12,942 nt of DNA from Parietichytrium sp. I65-24A. Lineage: Eukaryota; Sar; Bigyra; Thraustochytrida; Thraustochytriidae. The notes beneath the pieces are model-generated. The model was given only the letters and a program-made list of their open reading frames with translations, had not been told where the DNA came from and ran no database searches. Numbering within the stretch: the stretch's first letter is position 1; every line of letters begins with the position of its first letter. Location: NCBI GenBank assembly GCA_012862575.1, contig BLSF01000166.1, positions 1 through 12,942 on the forward strand, in the 5' to 3' direction. Both the position numbers and the translations under genes were made by a program. Below, piece after piece: positions 1-7,081 of this stretch.

Positions 1-126
1 GTGGTCGCCAGCGCTACATCTACTTGGCAGGACCACCGTCTTCCACAGATCTCGCTCCATGCTGCAATGGCTTCGGTAGAGCTTGACAAACAAGTCGCGG
101 AAGACACGGCCTCCGGGCCGTTTGAA
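1..126 (-). CDS. possible 5' part of a gene running off the left edge
   Basis: The minus strand is open from 126 to the window edge (42 codons) with coding-like codon choice. It reads a basic and aromatic peptide containing VFRDLFVKLYR and, after the only Met (codon at 60-58), MERDLWKTVVLPSRC. The frame is preceded by a TAG at 127-129, which could also be the end of an intron (GCGCTAG before TTC), so this may be an internal exon or a gene starting at position 60. I do not recognise the family. The opposite strand is also open here (1-213), but its product has a less protein-like composition. This call is weak because only a fragment is visible. Confidence 0.2.
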
Positions 127-380
127 CTAGCGCCATGCAACACAAGACGGGCGCATAGTATCATACATAGTACTTGGATGCAAAATTCGAGCCAGGCCGG
201 TCCTGAACCATGACAGTGCTGCAATGACCAAAAAATTATTTCTTCGTTAACGTCAACGTAAGGAGAATCGTTGAGCTCATGGAGCGATCAGAGAGAGCTA
301 CGAAACAAAGCAAACCCGTAATTATCGTGGTCGGTTTCGCGCCTTCTTTCAAGTCCTTTCTTCTGTGACCTTGTGACCCT

Positions 381-3334
381 TCACTTTGAGAGTGGAATTC
401 TGTTTCGCGGATCAGCGTCCCATCGTTTGAAAGGCTTTAGACCAATATTCCCGCTTCCGCTACCAGCAAGTCCGGAGTGACCAGCACCCCAATTCATTTT
501 TAGCATGCACTCTTGCGTGGCACAGCTCTCTTCGACAGCAGCCTTAATAGACACTTCCCTTGCGAGGAGGCAGGCGAAAGCCTGGTTCATTGCCGTGTGG
601 AAACCGCGATTAATGCCTAACCCCTGTGTCCAGTTTGGCTCCTGCAGAGCATCACCAACTGGAAGGGCCAGTGCCAAGGGCTTGCGCAGAGCTTTACGAC
701 CTTCCAAATACTCTGCAGGACCGACCACGGACGAGGTTGGCCCGTGAAGAACCCTGACTGGTTCGAGACACCTGGCGCGCCTTGAAAAGTCAAAGAGCTG
801 TACCGGGTTACTCTCGCAGAATGGAACGTCCTCAGGAAGCCCAAGCTCCGTCATGATCGCGCGAGCTGTTTCGTGAAGCTTGCTGACATCCACATTTTCG
901 GCCGCAAGGCATTGTCGTCCAGATCCCAAGTCATCCTTGAAGACGCCCATCTCGAGCAAGCCCTTTTGTTGGGAGGCAAGGCGCATCATATCGATGACGC
1001 CTTGTGGGAGCTCAGCGCGTGTACCACTTTGCTCCTCCAAGCGCTTGATGTATTCATCGGTACGGTCATCATGCTGGTTCTGCTTGGGTACGACGAGAGC
1101 AAAGAAGTGTGTCTCACCTTTAAGGTACTCGAGGAACTCAGCCTGGATTGGACAGCGCCTGAGTGGCCAGTTGCCGCTGAGGGCAAAGTGAATTTGACTG
1201 CGCATATTTTTCTCCTTCATGTTGCTTGGGTTATATTTTGCGTTGATGACAAGCCCGAAGATAGACTTAAACTGCTGAACAGATTTACTAAAACCGAGTT
1301 TCTTTGTCGAGTCGCTCCATCCGCCCTCGGCGATGATGTATACGTCAAATGCAGCCGAAGCGCTTGCTTCAGTGTCTTGACTGTTGACGAAAGCTTCCTC
1401 AACCTCGTTCACCTCCTGCACGTTCCATTTGTCCTCCTTGACGTAGTCCTTGGATTTTTGGAAATCGACAGCGAGTTCAGCTTCTGTTTTATCTTTGCGC
1501 CGATGCTTCTCGTACGGCCGAAAGCACGCACGCCAACGTTCGCTATCGCCACGTGGTGGCTGAATACCACACACTTCCATACCGTATTGTGCGCGACCGC
1601 CAAGTAACAAAACGTTTTGAGCAAGCAGATCTGTATCTGTCGTGTACCAAGGTGTCTGTTGGTTCCTGCTGGCTGAATATCTGGAAAGTAGGACTTGGCC
1701 CCAAGTCCAAGCATATCGGCCATGGTTTCTTCCCAGAAGGTCAAAATATTGGCACGTGAAAAATTAGGTCGCTTTTCTACAACGGTCACCCGAAAGCCCA
1801 AGAGTTGCAGCTCGCACGCCGCGCGCAGCCCAACTGGCCCCGCACCGCACACCAACACGTGGTTGAATCTGTCTGCCTTACCGTACAGTGCAATCGACTC
1901 CTGCAAGATCTGCTCCGCCGGTTTAGTGTCGTTTTGCTTCACCTGTCCGACCACTTTTTGTGCCTTGAGGAGCGTTGCATGTACATCTCGTAAGAGTTTG
2001 CCTTGCTTAAAGTTCAGTCCAGCTTTGCTAAGCGCCGCTTTAAGCGCAACGAAGAGTCCCAACCCCTGCTCACACAAATGTTTCAAGTTCAGCCTTTCGA
2101 CCAACAGTCCAAACAGGGCATGCGTATCTGCCGCTGTCTCGGCACTGCAAAAAAGGTCATACAGCTGCAACACGTTGGTCTCCATGCCCAATGCCTCTAA
2201 GTTCACCGTCAGATTTGACGCGTATGCATCAGCGCCAACAGTCATCGCGGTAGAATAAGGGGCATCCACATTTACTCCAGAATTGGCGTATCTTTTCATG
2301 AATGTGGCAATCCGACCCAAAACCCTTTCTTGTGCTGACGGTGGCCCAAAATTATGTCCAAACTCGTGAATCTCCAAAACGCAATTGTTGGTGATTTTGA
2401 ACAGGCGTTCAACTTCTCCAAAGTGGATGATCGGGTCCTTGCGACCGTGTACGTACATAATCGGCACCTTGTTACTGCGCAACTGCTCATGGTGCCGGTT
2501 CAACTTCCCAAACCTCTCCCACAACCCCCACGACAGCGTGCAGATTGCGCCCTCTTCGGATGTCACGACTCCAGTTTCGAACTCCGACTCGGCGATATCT
2601 TCGTACAGATCCTTCGGAAAGCCCGGGGCAATAATCTCGAGGAACGCCGATTTCCATGAAACGTAGTCACTCTTCGTGACCGGCTTGACTGTCCAGGTTG
2701 GCTTACCATCTTTGTCGAACAGTCCGGCCTCTTTAACTTGGTCATAAAATGCCTCTGCCCCTGGAGAAAGCATGGCCAGCTCAACGCCAGACCCGTCAAA
2801 TACAGTACCCGCGCTGACACATGTCAAAACGCGCTCAGGAAATGCCACGGCAATCATCTGTGCCAAGAATCCTCCCTGGGACAACCCCATGACGTGCGCC
2901 TTTCTAATATTTAGCTCATCCAACACTGCGATCGCGTCGAGTGCGTGTGCGTCATAGTCCCACAAGCGCTCCGTCAGGCCATTCATTAGCTGCTTTAAGC
3001 CGTCCTTTTTCTTGCTGTTCATTCGAGCCGCCTCAGCCTCGGCAGTCGTCCCGTGCGCAGCAAACCACGGTGTCCAGTCTTCCTTTTCGGATCCCCCGGT
3101 GCCGCGCAGGTCATACATGACCACGAAAAAGCGCCCAATCGCAGCCAGCTCAGCCGCCCAAAAGAGACTGTTCTCCTTCGTGGCCCCGCCACCCGGTGGC
3201 ACCAGTACGCACGGGTCACTCGGGTTGCCACGCGTTATGTACGCGATGCGCATGCGGCGCGCATTGTTCGACTCCACCGCCTTGAGCTTAGCGCTGGAAC
3301 TGCTGCTCCTCCGCTTGGAAAGCCTTGAAAACAT
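381..3334 (-). CDS. alpha/beta-hydrolase fused to MICAL-like FAD monooxygenase (one frame break)
   Basis: About 984 aa if one missing base is allowed. The ATG at 3334-3332 is the first in frame and is followed by a basic, Ser-rich leader (MFSRLSKRRSSSSS). Residues 28-350 are an alpha/beta-hydrolase: YDLRGTGGS strand motif, nucleophile elbow GLSQG (Ser152), acid in HGRKDP (Asp300) and EFGH (His327). This resembles RdmC-type methylesterases, but the substrate is unknown. From about 387 the protein follows the MICAL monooxygenase domain: GAGPVGLR (497-504), VVEKR, FSR-NILTFW, GLGAK, GTRQIQ, then YLKGETHFF (737-745), CLAAENVD, VGDALQEPNW (893-902) and GLGINRGF. The usual DG motif appears as AEGG (670-673). 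No CH or LIM domain follows; the chain stops soon after the flavin domain. MICAL enzymes oxidise actin methionines or make H2O2; whether this one does is inference. The frame changes by one base near 1613-1620. Confidence 0.85.
1611..1622 (-). other. single-base frame break inside the flavin domain
   Basis: Upstream of this point the flavin domain reads RQIQICLLK in one frame. Downstream it continues as NVLLLGG in the frame one base back. Against the MICAL family pattern (RQLQL-ILFK-then a hydrophobic LMLG) the two halves join with no residue missing or extra, so exactly one base is lacking. The local minus-strand sequence is CTCAAAACGTTTTG, with an A4 and a T4 run. A dropped base in a run is the simplest reading. 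A true mutation or -1 ribosomal frameshift at the A-AAA-C stretch is possible. There is no room for an intron. Confidence 0.8.
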
Positions 3335-3498
3335 ATCTATCCTACGTCTTCGGGGTCTGCCTCTGCCTCTGCTGACTTCGTTGTCGCTAACTCTCTGCCT
3401 TTCGGTGACTGCTCCATATCTGCCAATCCGCGCCGTCCCGCAGTCGCTCTTTCCATTCTGCTCTTTGCGGTCCGCTGCGAAGTCAATGCAAAAGCTTC

Positions 3499-3521
3499 GA
3501 CATGGAAATTCCAACCATGTC
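3499..3521. promoter_or_regulatory. 23-bp palindromic motif, copy 1
   Basis: Perfect 7-bp inverted arms GACATGG and CCATGTC around the 9-nt spacer AAATTCCAA. It lies 165 nt upstream of the ATG of the hydrolase-monooxygenase gene. It is the best-conserved palindrome of four copies in the window; downstream it continues AATCTTACTCC, which is also partly conserved in the other copies. A protein-binding site is a guess; a remnant of a dispersed repeat is the alternative. Confidence 0.6.
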
Positions 3522-3580
3522 AATCTTACTCCACGCCATATTGGGAACTATGGATGTAAACTCGTGTCTATGCACGTTAC

Positions 3581-3603
3581 GACATGCAATTTCCACCCCT
3601 GTC
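3581..3603. promoter_or_regulatory. 23-bp palindromic motif, copy 2
   Basis: Begins GACATGCAATTTCC and ends CCTGTC, the same 23-nt length as copy 1, and is followed by AACCTTA. The outer GACA and TGTC are kept while the inner arm is imperfect. It sits 82 nt from copy 1, further upstream of the hydrolase-monooxygenase gene. Confidence 0.55.
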
Positions 3604-3889
3604 AACCTTAATGAGTGTCTTACCAGTCACAGTCTGCGGCTCGACGGTTAAGACTGTTCTGAATTCTGAATTCTGTTCTGCATTAATGCTTCTACGTAGA
3701 ACCTTAGGGCATCCTATTTGCACACGAAGAAATGCACTGTGGAAATTTTCTTGTGTTTGACTCCCCTTTGTAGTGTTCAACTTGACAGTGTTAGTTTGTT
3801 TTCTTTGTTTTCTCTTCTTTTTTTTAATACAAACAAGCCAAAGGGCATAGGTCTGAAAGAACATTTTTATAAGCGCATGCCAAATTACA

Positions 3890-3948
3890 CCCGCCTTTGG
3901 CGGTCTTCTTCGTGCTTGAGAGGTGCAAACGACGTGCAAAGCAGTAGA
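3890..3948 (+). repeat. dispersed repeat, uninterrupted copy
   Basis: Left part 3890-3926 (cccgcc-ttt-ggcgg, then tcttcttcgtgcttgaga) matches 4378-4414 with two differences. Right part 3930-3948 (cgacgtgcaaagcagtaga) is identical to 4548-4566. Here only three bases lie between the two parts, whereas the other copy carries about 133 nt there. The small CCGCC/GGCGG hairpin is preserved in both. Confidence 0.65.
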
Positions 3949-3989
3949 GTTAAAAACTTGCTTGCGAAGCAGTAGAATAAAAAATTTGC

Positions 3990-4013
3990 TTGAAAATTTA
4001 TCTATAGAGAGAC
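3990..4013. repeat. inverted repeat arm, left (pairs with 12502-12525)
   Basis: 24 nt identical to the reverse complement of 12502-12525 (core tctatagagagac). It lies just after the TAG of the minus-strand gene end at 4018. Similarity continues into the coding part on both sides, so this is a shared 3' flank of two related genes and not a transposon end by itself. Confidence 0.75.
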
Positions 4014-4017
4014 TGTT

Positions 4018-4242
4018 CTACGAGCCCTTCAAACAAGCACAAGTAGCGCATCCGACATGTGCAAGCCCGTAGGCATGGGTGTCAGTGAAAGCGTCCATCT
4101 CGCGGGTATAGCCATCAACAGGAGTAGCCCACATGGAGCCGTTGGACCACGCTGCAATCTTCTTAGCTCCTTTAATTAATGATGCCGTCTATGAAGCCTT
4201 GAGGTGAACGCATGCAACGGTTTGTAGAATTGGAAGTGCCAT
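4018..4242 (-). pseudogene. degenerate gene end, related to 12241-12497
   Basis: From the ATG at 4242 the minus strand reads MALPILQTVACVHLKAS, then an in-frame TAG (4191-4189). It then stays open for 56 codons: TASLIKGAKKIAAWSNGSMW, TPVDGYTREMDAF and the Cys-containing end AHVGCATCACLKGS, stopping at TAG 4018-4020. Codon choice and Trp/Met/Tyr content look coding. The C-terminal part and 3' flank match a second copy on the plus strand at 12459-12525. I do not know the family. The inner TAG could be a nonsense mutation. It could also be an intron end (CTTCATAG before ACG), in which case 4018-4188 is a last exon. A pseudogene is the likeliest reading. Confidence 0.45.
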
Positions 4243-4251
4243 TACCCCAAA

Positions 4252-4301
4252 GTTTCCACTTGCTCGGGGATCAGCATGTGGTCTTTTTTTTAAGAGGTAA
4301 G
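4252..4301 (+). repeat. 'cacttgctgggg' repeat, copy 1
   Basis: Reads gtttccacttgctcgggga, tcagcatgtggtc, a T8 run, then aagaggtaag. It shares this order of blocks with 4775-4826 and most closely with 12099-12148 (tgtggtct, T run, agaggtaag). The ends are not sharp. All copies lie in non-coding DNA. Confidence 0.6.
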
Positions 4302-4414
4302 AATTTTCACTCACTATCCTTATTTCTCCATTTTTCGCTTTCTGTTCTTTTCTTTCTATTCTACAAGCCAAAGTGCGCCCGCCTTCGGCGGTCTTCTTCG
4401 TGCTTGAGAGTTGC

Positions 4415-4547
4415 GCCTGCCGGAGCCAGGCTTACTCGGTGCATAGGCGATTGAGTAGCGCCATGCCTTCGGCAGGCGTACTCAATCGCCTAACGGGAGG
4501 ATCGGATAGAACTGCCTTACGGCAGCTCTATTCCTCTCCGTAGAATG
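4415..4547. mobile_element. small hairpin-rich inserted element (MITE-like)
   Basis: This insert has three foldbacks: a small one at its left edge (gcctgccggagccaggc), the long hairpin 4444-4492, and ggatagaactgcc-tta-cggcagctctattcc around 4504-4532. It has no coding capacity. Part of it (4485-4515) recurs at 10503-10533 with four differences in 31 nt, and 4509-4527 recurs at 12070-12088 with one difference, so it belongs to a dispersed family. No clear target-site duplication is seen beyond a shared TGC. MITE-like is inference from the filled and empty sites and the size. Confidence 0.5.
4444..4492. repeat. long near-perfect hairpin
   Basis: The 14-nt arm TAGGCGATTGAGTA (4444-4457) pairs perfectly with TACTCAATCGCCTA (4479-4492). 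Inside, CGCC and TGCC pair with GGCA and GGCG across single bulged bases at 4458 and 4463, leaving the loop TTC. That makes about 22 pairs in all. It is the core of the inserted element and could also fold as RNA. Confidence 0.75.
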
Positions 4548-4566
4548 CGACGTGCAAAGCAGTAGA

Positions 4567-5312
4567 ACGAAACGTGCATTCGCTACGCAGCTGCCTCCGA
4601 CCAAAACTGACAATTTTCCCCGGCCCGGAGGCCGGGGGAACGCTGATTTGTTCTGGAGAATCCTCCCCCCTTACAATTTTTTATGCCTTCCCGCCAGGGT
4701 ATGAAATGTGAGCCCTGCCTCTGCCTTTTCGCCGTGCAGTTCCCACTTGCTGGGGCCGCTGCCTTCACCGTACAGTTTCCACTTGCTGGGGGATTAGCAA
4801 ATCAGGTCCGATTTTTTTAGATGTAGATTCTATTCTATTCTATATCTATCTATTCCTAGGCAATGCTTGAGCGCTTAAGAATGCCTGAGAATGCAAAGAA
4901 GACAGGACAAGTTAAAACAAATTACATCAAAAAGGGTTCCCTTACTCCAGAGGAGCGCAATGTCCCTTCGGCGATGTGCGACTCAGATTTCGCTCAGCTG
5001 ATGCGCTACTTTTTTGGACGAACAACAACGTAAGCGATTGGCACGTGTGCCCCTTTTGCAGTTTAGAAGAATCAACTCCGCCACAGTAGAAAAGGTGGAG
5101 GCTTGAGATGGGTGCAGTCCGTTGAATTGAAACTGGAAATATAGCCAGCTTTGCTGGAAACGTAAACACGCAGCCACACTCGCTCATCCTCGCAACACGG
5201 GTCATTGATCCAGCTTTGAGAATTCGTTTCCCGCAGACACAAAGCAGCTAGCTGCTCGTGAGACGGGCAGTTCTCATTTGCTGTTCACTTGTCCAGTCCG
5301 CGAACTTACAAA
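4567..5312. other. non-coding region upstream of the Cys-rich gene
   Basis: No supported gene. It contains a GC-rich hairpin CCCCGGCC-CGGA-GGCCGGGG (about 4619-4638), a tandem pair of 'cacttgctgggg' units, a run of tctat-type repeats (4826-4856) and a small CCAGC-TTT-GCTGG hairpin (5145-5157). An 87-codon minus-strand frame from ATG 5205 exists but looks like chance. The last ~100 nt should hold the promoter and leader of the gene at 5313. Confidence 0.4.
4739..4826 (+). repeat. 'cacttgctgggg' repeat, tandem copies 2 and 3
   Basis: Two units in tandem: gttcccacttgctgggg at 4739-4755 and gtttccacttgctggggg from 4775, each preceded by ctgcctt and then ccgt(g/a)cag. The second continues attagcaaatcaggtccg, a T7 run and agatgtag, matching the longer copies at 4252 and 12099 in block order. 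Confidence 0.55.
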
Positions 5313-5714
5313 ATGTTTGGAGATGCGATTGAAAGCGAGGCTCACATGCAGCCGCCCCAGGTTGAGTCGATGGTGAGAGAGATGGGGAAACTGCCACAAG
5401 GCGAAGCGCTGGCCTATTGCCGCGGGCTCCCGGAGGACAGGAGGGCTGCCAAAAGCGGGTGCTATGTAGTGCATTGCATGAAGCCGTGCAAATTTCCGAT
5501 CGCGTGCGTGTACAATCTAGAGTGCGATGGGTGCCTGTGGCCCGGTATCGGTACAATCCCTTTTGGTTGCTGCATCTTGTTGAACAGAATGGGCAACGCG
5601 CATTACATCAACGCCAAGGGTGACACCCTGGTGATGAAAGTCGATGAGAAGAACGAGACGCTCGCATGCTACCTCAATGGATGTGGTTCCGGTCCGTGCT
5701 GCTACTGCAGGTAG
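5313..5714 (+). CDS. small Cys-rich protein of unknown function
   Basis: 133 aa. The start is the first ATG in frame (5313, in the context ACAAAATG). The N-terminal ~45 residues are polar, with no signal peptide evident. From residue 36 on there are 14 cysteines (36, 50, 55, 59, 65, 71, 74, 86, 87, 119, 124, 129, 130, 132), including CDGC (71-74), a hydrophobic stretch LWPGIGTIPFGCCILL (75-90) and the terminus CCYCR. The pattern of Cys clusters around a short hydrophobic patch recalls PLAC8-like or metal-binding membrane-associated proteins, but I cannot assign it to one. An AATAAA lies 30 nt after the stop, supporting a complete intronless gene. Redox or metal binding is inference from Cys content only. 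Confidence 0.7.
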   Translation: MFGDAIESEAHMQPPQVESMVREMGKLPQGEALAYCRGLPEDRRAAKSGCYVVHCMKPCKFPIACVYNLECDGCLWPGIGTIPFGCCILLNRMGNAHYINAKGDTLVMKVDEKNETLACYLNGCGSGPCCYCR

Positions 5715-5743
5715 AAAGAATATGCGCGTGAACAACACGCAAG

Positions 5744-5749
5744 AATAAA
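5744..5749 (+). terminator. poly(A) signal of the Cys-rich gene
   Basis: AATAAA 30 nt after the TAG at 5712-5714, in the usual place for a eukaryotic 3' end. Confidence 0.6.
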
Positions 5750-5793
5750 GAAAACGATGCTTGGTTTAAATTTTTTGAGAAAGTTTACTGGCT

Positions 5794-5799
5794 TTTATT
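5794..5799 (-). terminator. poly(A) signal for a minus-strand transcript
   Basis: TTTATT on the plus strand, i.e. AATAAA on the minus strand, 45 nt from the plus-strand signal and facing it. It fits a minus-strand transcript coming from the 5980-6516 segments. A short hexamer like this can occur by chance. Confidence 0.3.
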
Positions 5800-5979
5800 C
5801 GCCGTGAAGTTTTGCTAGACATATTTGCACGGACCTTCGAATGGAGCTCGGCGTGTAGTGCCAGAACTTCAGAGTGCCGATCAGTGCCCCAGCATCGGCC
5901 CTGGTAGAAATACCGTGAAGATTGTCATGGTTGCTTTCGTTGCAAAAAGAATTTGGTGTCAAAGCATGGACAAAAATCC

Positions 5980-6216
5980 TTAATTCATTCCGCAAGCTTC
6001 GTCTTTGGGTTCCTCCATAATGGCGCGCATGAATGTTGGCTTGTGCTCGCTTTGCGGTTCTCCCTCTTTCGCATTCAGTGCTGTGCTAGAACTTCCTTGA
6101 CAACACAAGGGAGCCAAGAATTTCTTTGTCAAATGAATTGTTGAAACTTGCCCATCCACTTCCTTGTCCGGCGATGCAAAATGACGATACGTGCTTGCAT
6201 CAACTTGGTAAGCCAT
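5980..6216 (-). CDS. possible small protein or broken gene part
   Basis: 78 codons from a true ATG (6216-6214), reading MAYQVDASTYRHFASPDKEV at the start and ending in an acidic, polar stretch (PKDEACGMN) before TAA. Codon choice is mixed and there is no recognised domain. It lies downstream of another minus-strand coding-like segment (6290-6515) and upstream of a minus-strand AATAAA at 5799. The two may be parts of one gene separated by an intron or by indels, since their frames differ. It could also be chance. Confidence 0.25.
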   Translation of the reverse strand: MAYQVDASTYRHFASPDKEVDGQVSTIHLTKKFLAPLCCQGSSSTALNAKEGEPQSEHKPTFMRAIMEEPKDEACGMN

Positions 6217-6289
6217 TACCCCTTCACTGTCGGCAGGGCAGAAAATTCACTTTTCAACTTTCACATCGAACTCCCCCAACGTCGCTCAT

Positions 6290-6515
6290 TCACAGCTGTA
6301 AGGATTTATTCTCGACAATTATGTTGCCTCTGCCAGTGACAACAAGATAGAGCGGGATCTTCATCACCGAGTAATTCCAATTTGTGTGCGCTGACCCATC
6401 TGGATCTTTCACTTCGGACACGCTGCTGAGCTCAAACGTAGGTCCGCAAAAGATGAGATGGAGTGACCGCATGCTGCACTGCCTTGAAAACTCCGCCCCG
6501 TCTGCAGTCTTTACC
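6290..6515 (-). CDS. exon-like coding segment, unknown protein
   Basis: On the minus strand a T-rich tract ending TTTCATTGTAG (a good 3' splice site) precedes an open frame: VKTADGAEFSRQ, then CGPTFELSSVSEVKDPDG, TNWNYSVMKIPLYLVV, TGRGNIIVENKSLQL and TGA at 6290-6292. The alternating hydrophobic pattern suggests beta strands, and the Trp, Tyr and Met content looks real. If unspliced, the first ATG is at 6472. A further minus-strand stretch at 6864-7046 (containing HLPVQVACDDLFSITDA) could be an upstream exon. The family is not recognised. This is a candidate last exon of an unannotated gene. Confidence 0.3.
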
Positions 6516-6559
6516 TACAATGAAACGAACTTCACTTCACTTCGACGTTGTCTATTTTC

Positions 6560-6582
6560 GACAGGCAATTTGGAACCATGTT
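6560..6582. promoter_or_regulatory. 23-bp palindromic motif, copy 3
   Basis: Begins GACAGGCAATTTGG and ends AACCATGTT, then AACCTTACTCC. The length matches copies 1 and 2; one outer base has changed (TGTT for TGTC). It lies about 500 nt upstream of the hydrolase ATG at 7082. Confidence 0.5.
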
Positions 6583-6627
6583 AACCTTACTCCAATTTTA
6601 TAAACGCTAGTACATTCTCCCTGTGTC

Positions 6628-6650
6628 GACAGGGAATTTGCAACTGTGTC
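6628..6650. promoter_or_regulatory. 23-bp palindromic motif, copy 4
   Basis: Begins GACAGGGAATTTGC and ends CTGTGTC, then AACCATACT. It is 68 nt from copy 3, so the pairing seen upstream of the 381-3334 gene (82 nt apart) is repeated here, about 430 nt before the hydrolase gene. Confidence 0.5.
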
Positions 6651-7081
6651 AACCATACTGCGCACACTATTAGAAACGGTAGAAGCAAGCCTCTTAAGAC
6701 AGAGTAATTGAGCTGTATGAACGGAGTAGAAAAGGTATGTTTGCAACTTTTCTTCTCTTTGATTGCCCATGTTTTCTTCTCCTTTTTGGCTGTCAATTAC
6801 TTTTTTTTGAATTCTGCAATTCCAGTAGATTTGTCGATTGGTACATTATTTGCAGTTAGTTTGCTAAAGCGAATAGTTCCCACGTGACGACAAAATCAAC
6901 TGGGGGGCATCAGACATCTGACGGTGCCAACTTCGCCTTCCGCCATGTCGACTTTGGGCATCCGTAATAGAAAACAAGTCGTCACATGCGACTTGCACAG
7001 GTAAGTGTTGCGGTGATCCATGAACTTTCAAAGTTGCAAACACCAAATTAAAAACCAGGGCGAGTCAGGCGAGTAGTGAAG

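Larger units (their letters stand above)
3604..4017. other. non-coding stretch with T-rich tracts
   Basis: No convincing reading frame. It contains a doubled gaattct (3660-3672), a long T-rich stretch around 3795-3828, and the first copy of a repeat described separately (3890-3948). The last part (3990-4013) is the 3' flank shared with the gene end at 12497. Confidence 0.4.
4378..4566 (+). repeat. dispersed repeat copy split by a hairpin insertion
   Basis: Left part 4378-4414 and right part 4548-4566 are the two halves of the repeat seen intact at 3890-3948. The intervening 4415-4547 (about 133 nt) is absent from the other copy, which makes that one an empty site. The upstream acaagccaaag (4363-4373) also has a counterpart at 3833-3843. 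Confidence 0.65.

Noticed and set aside
873-1607. 244-codon plus-strand frame
   Set aside because: It lies antisense to the flavin domain, whose motifs are clear on the minus strand; its product has no recognisable motif.
1695-2258. 187-codon plus-strand frame
   Set aside because: Antisense to well-supported coding sequence; Ser/Ala/Cys-rich mirror product.
3335-3523. 63-codon N-terminal extension of the hydrolase-monooxygenase gene
   Set aside because: It would have to start at a TTG; the first ATG is at 3334, and the extension looks like leader sequence containing the palindromic motif.
3012-3611. 199-codon plus-strand frame
   Set aside because: Antisense to the hydrolase N-terminal part and its leader; composition is Ser/Arg/Leu-rich mirror sequence.
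4415-4547. tRNA-derived SINE
   Set aside because: No A-box or B-box sequence (no GTTCGANNC) is visible; the foldbacks are palindromic and not cloverleaf-like.
4942-5205. 87-codon minus-strand frame with a true ATG
   Set aside because: Composition looks random, there is no poly(A) signal, and it lies in the presumed upstream region of the Cys-rich gene.
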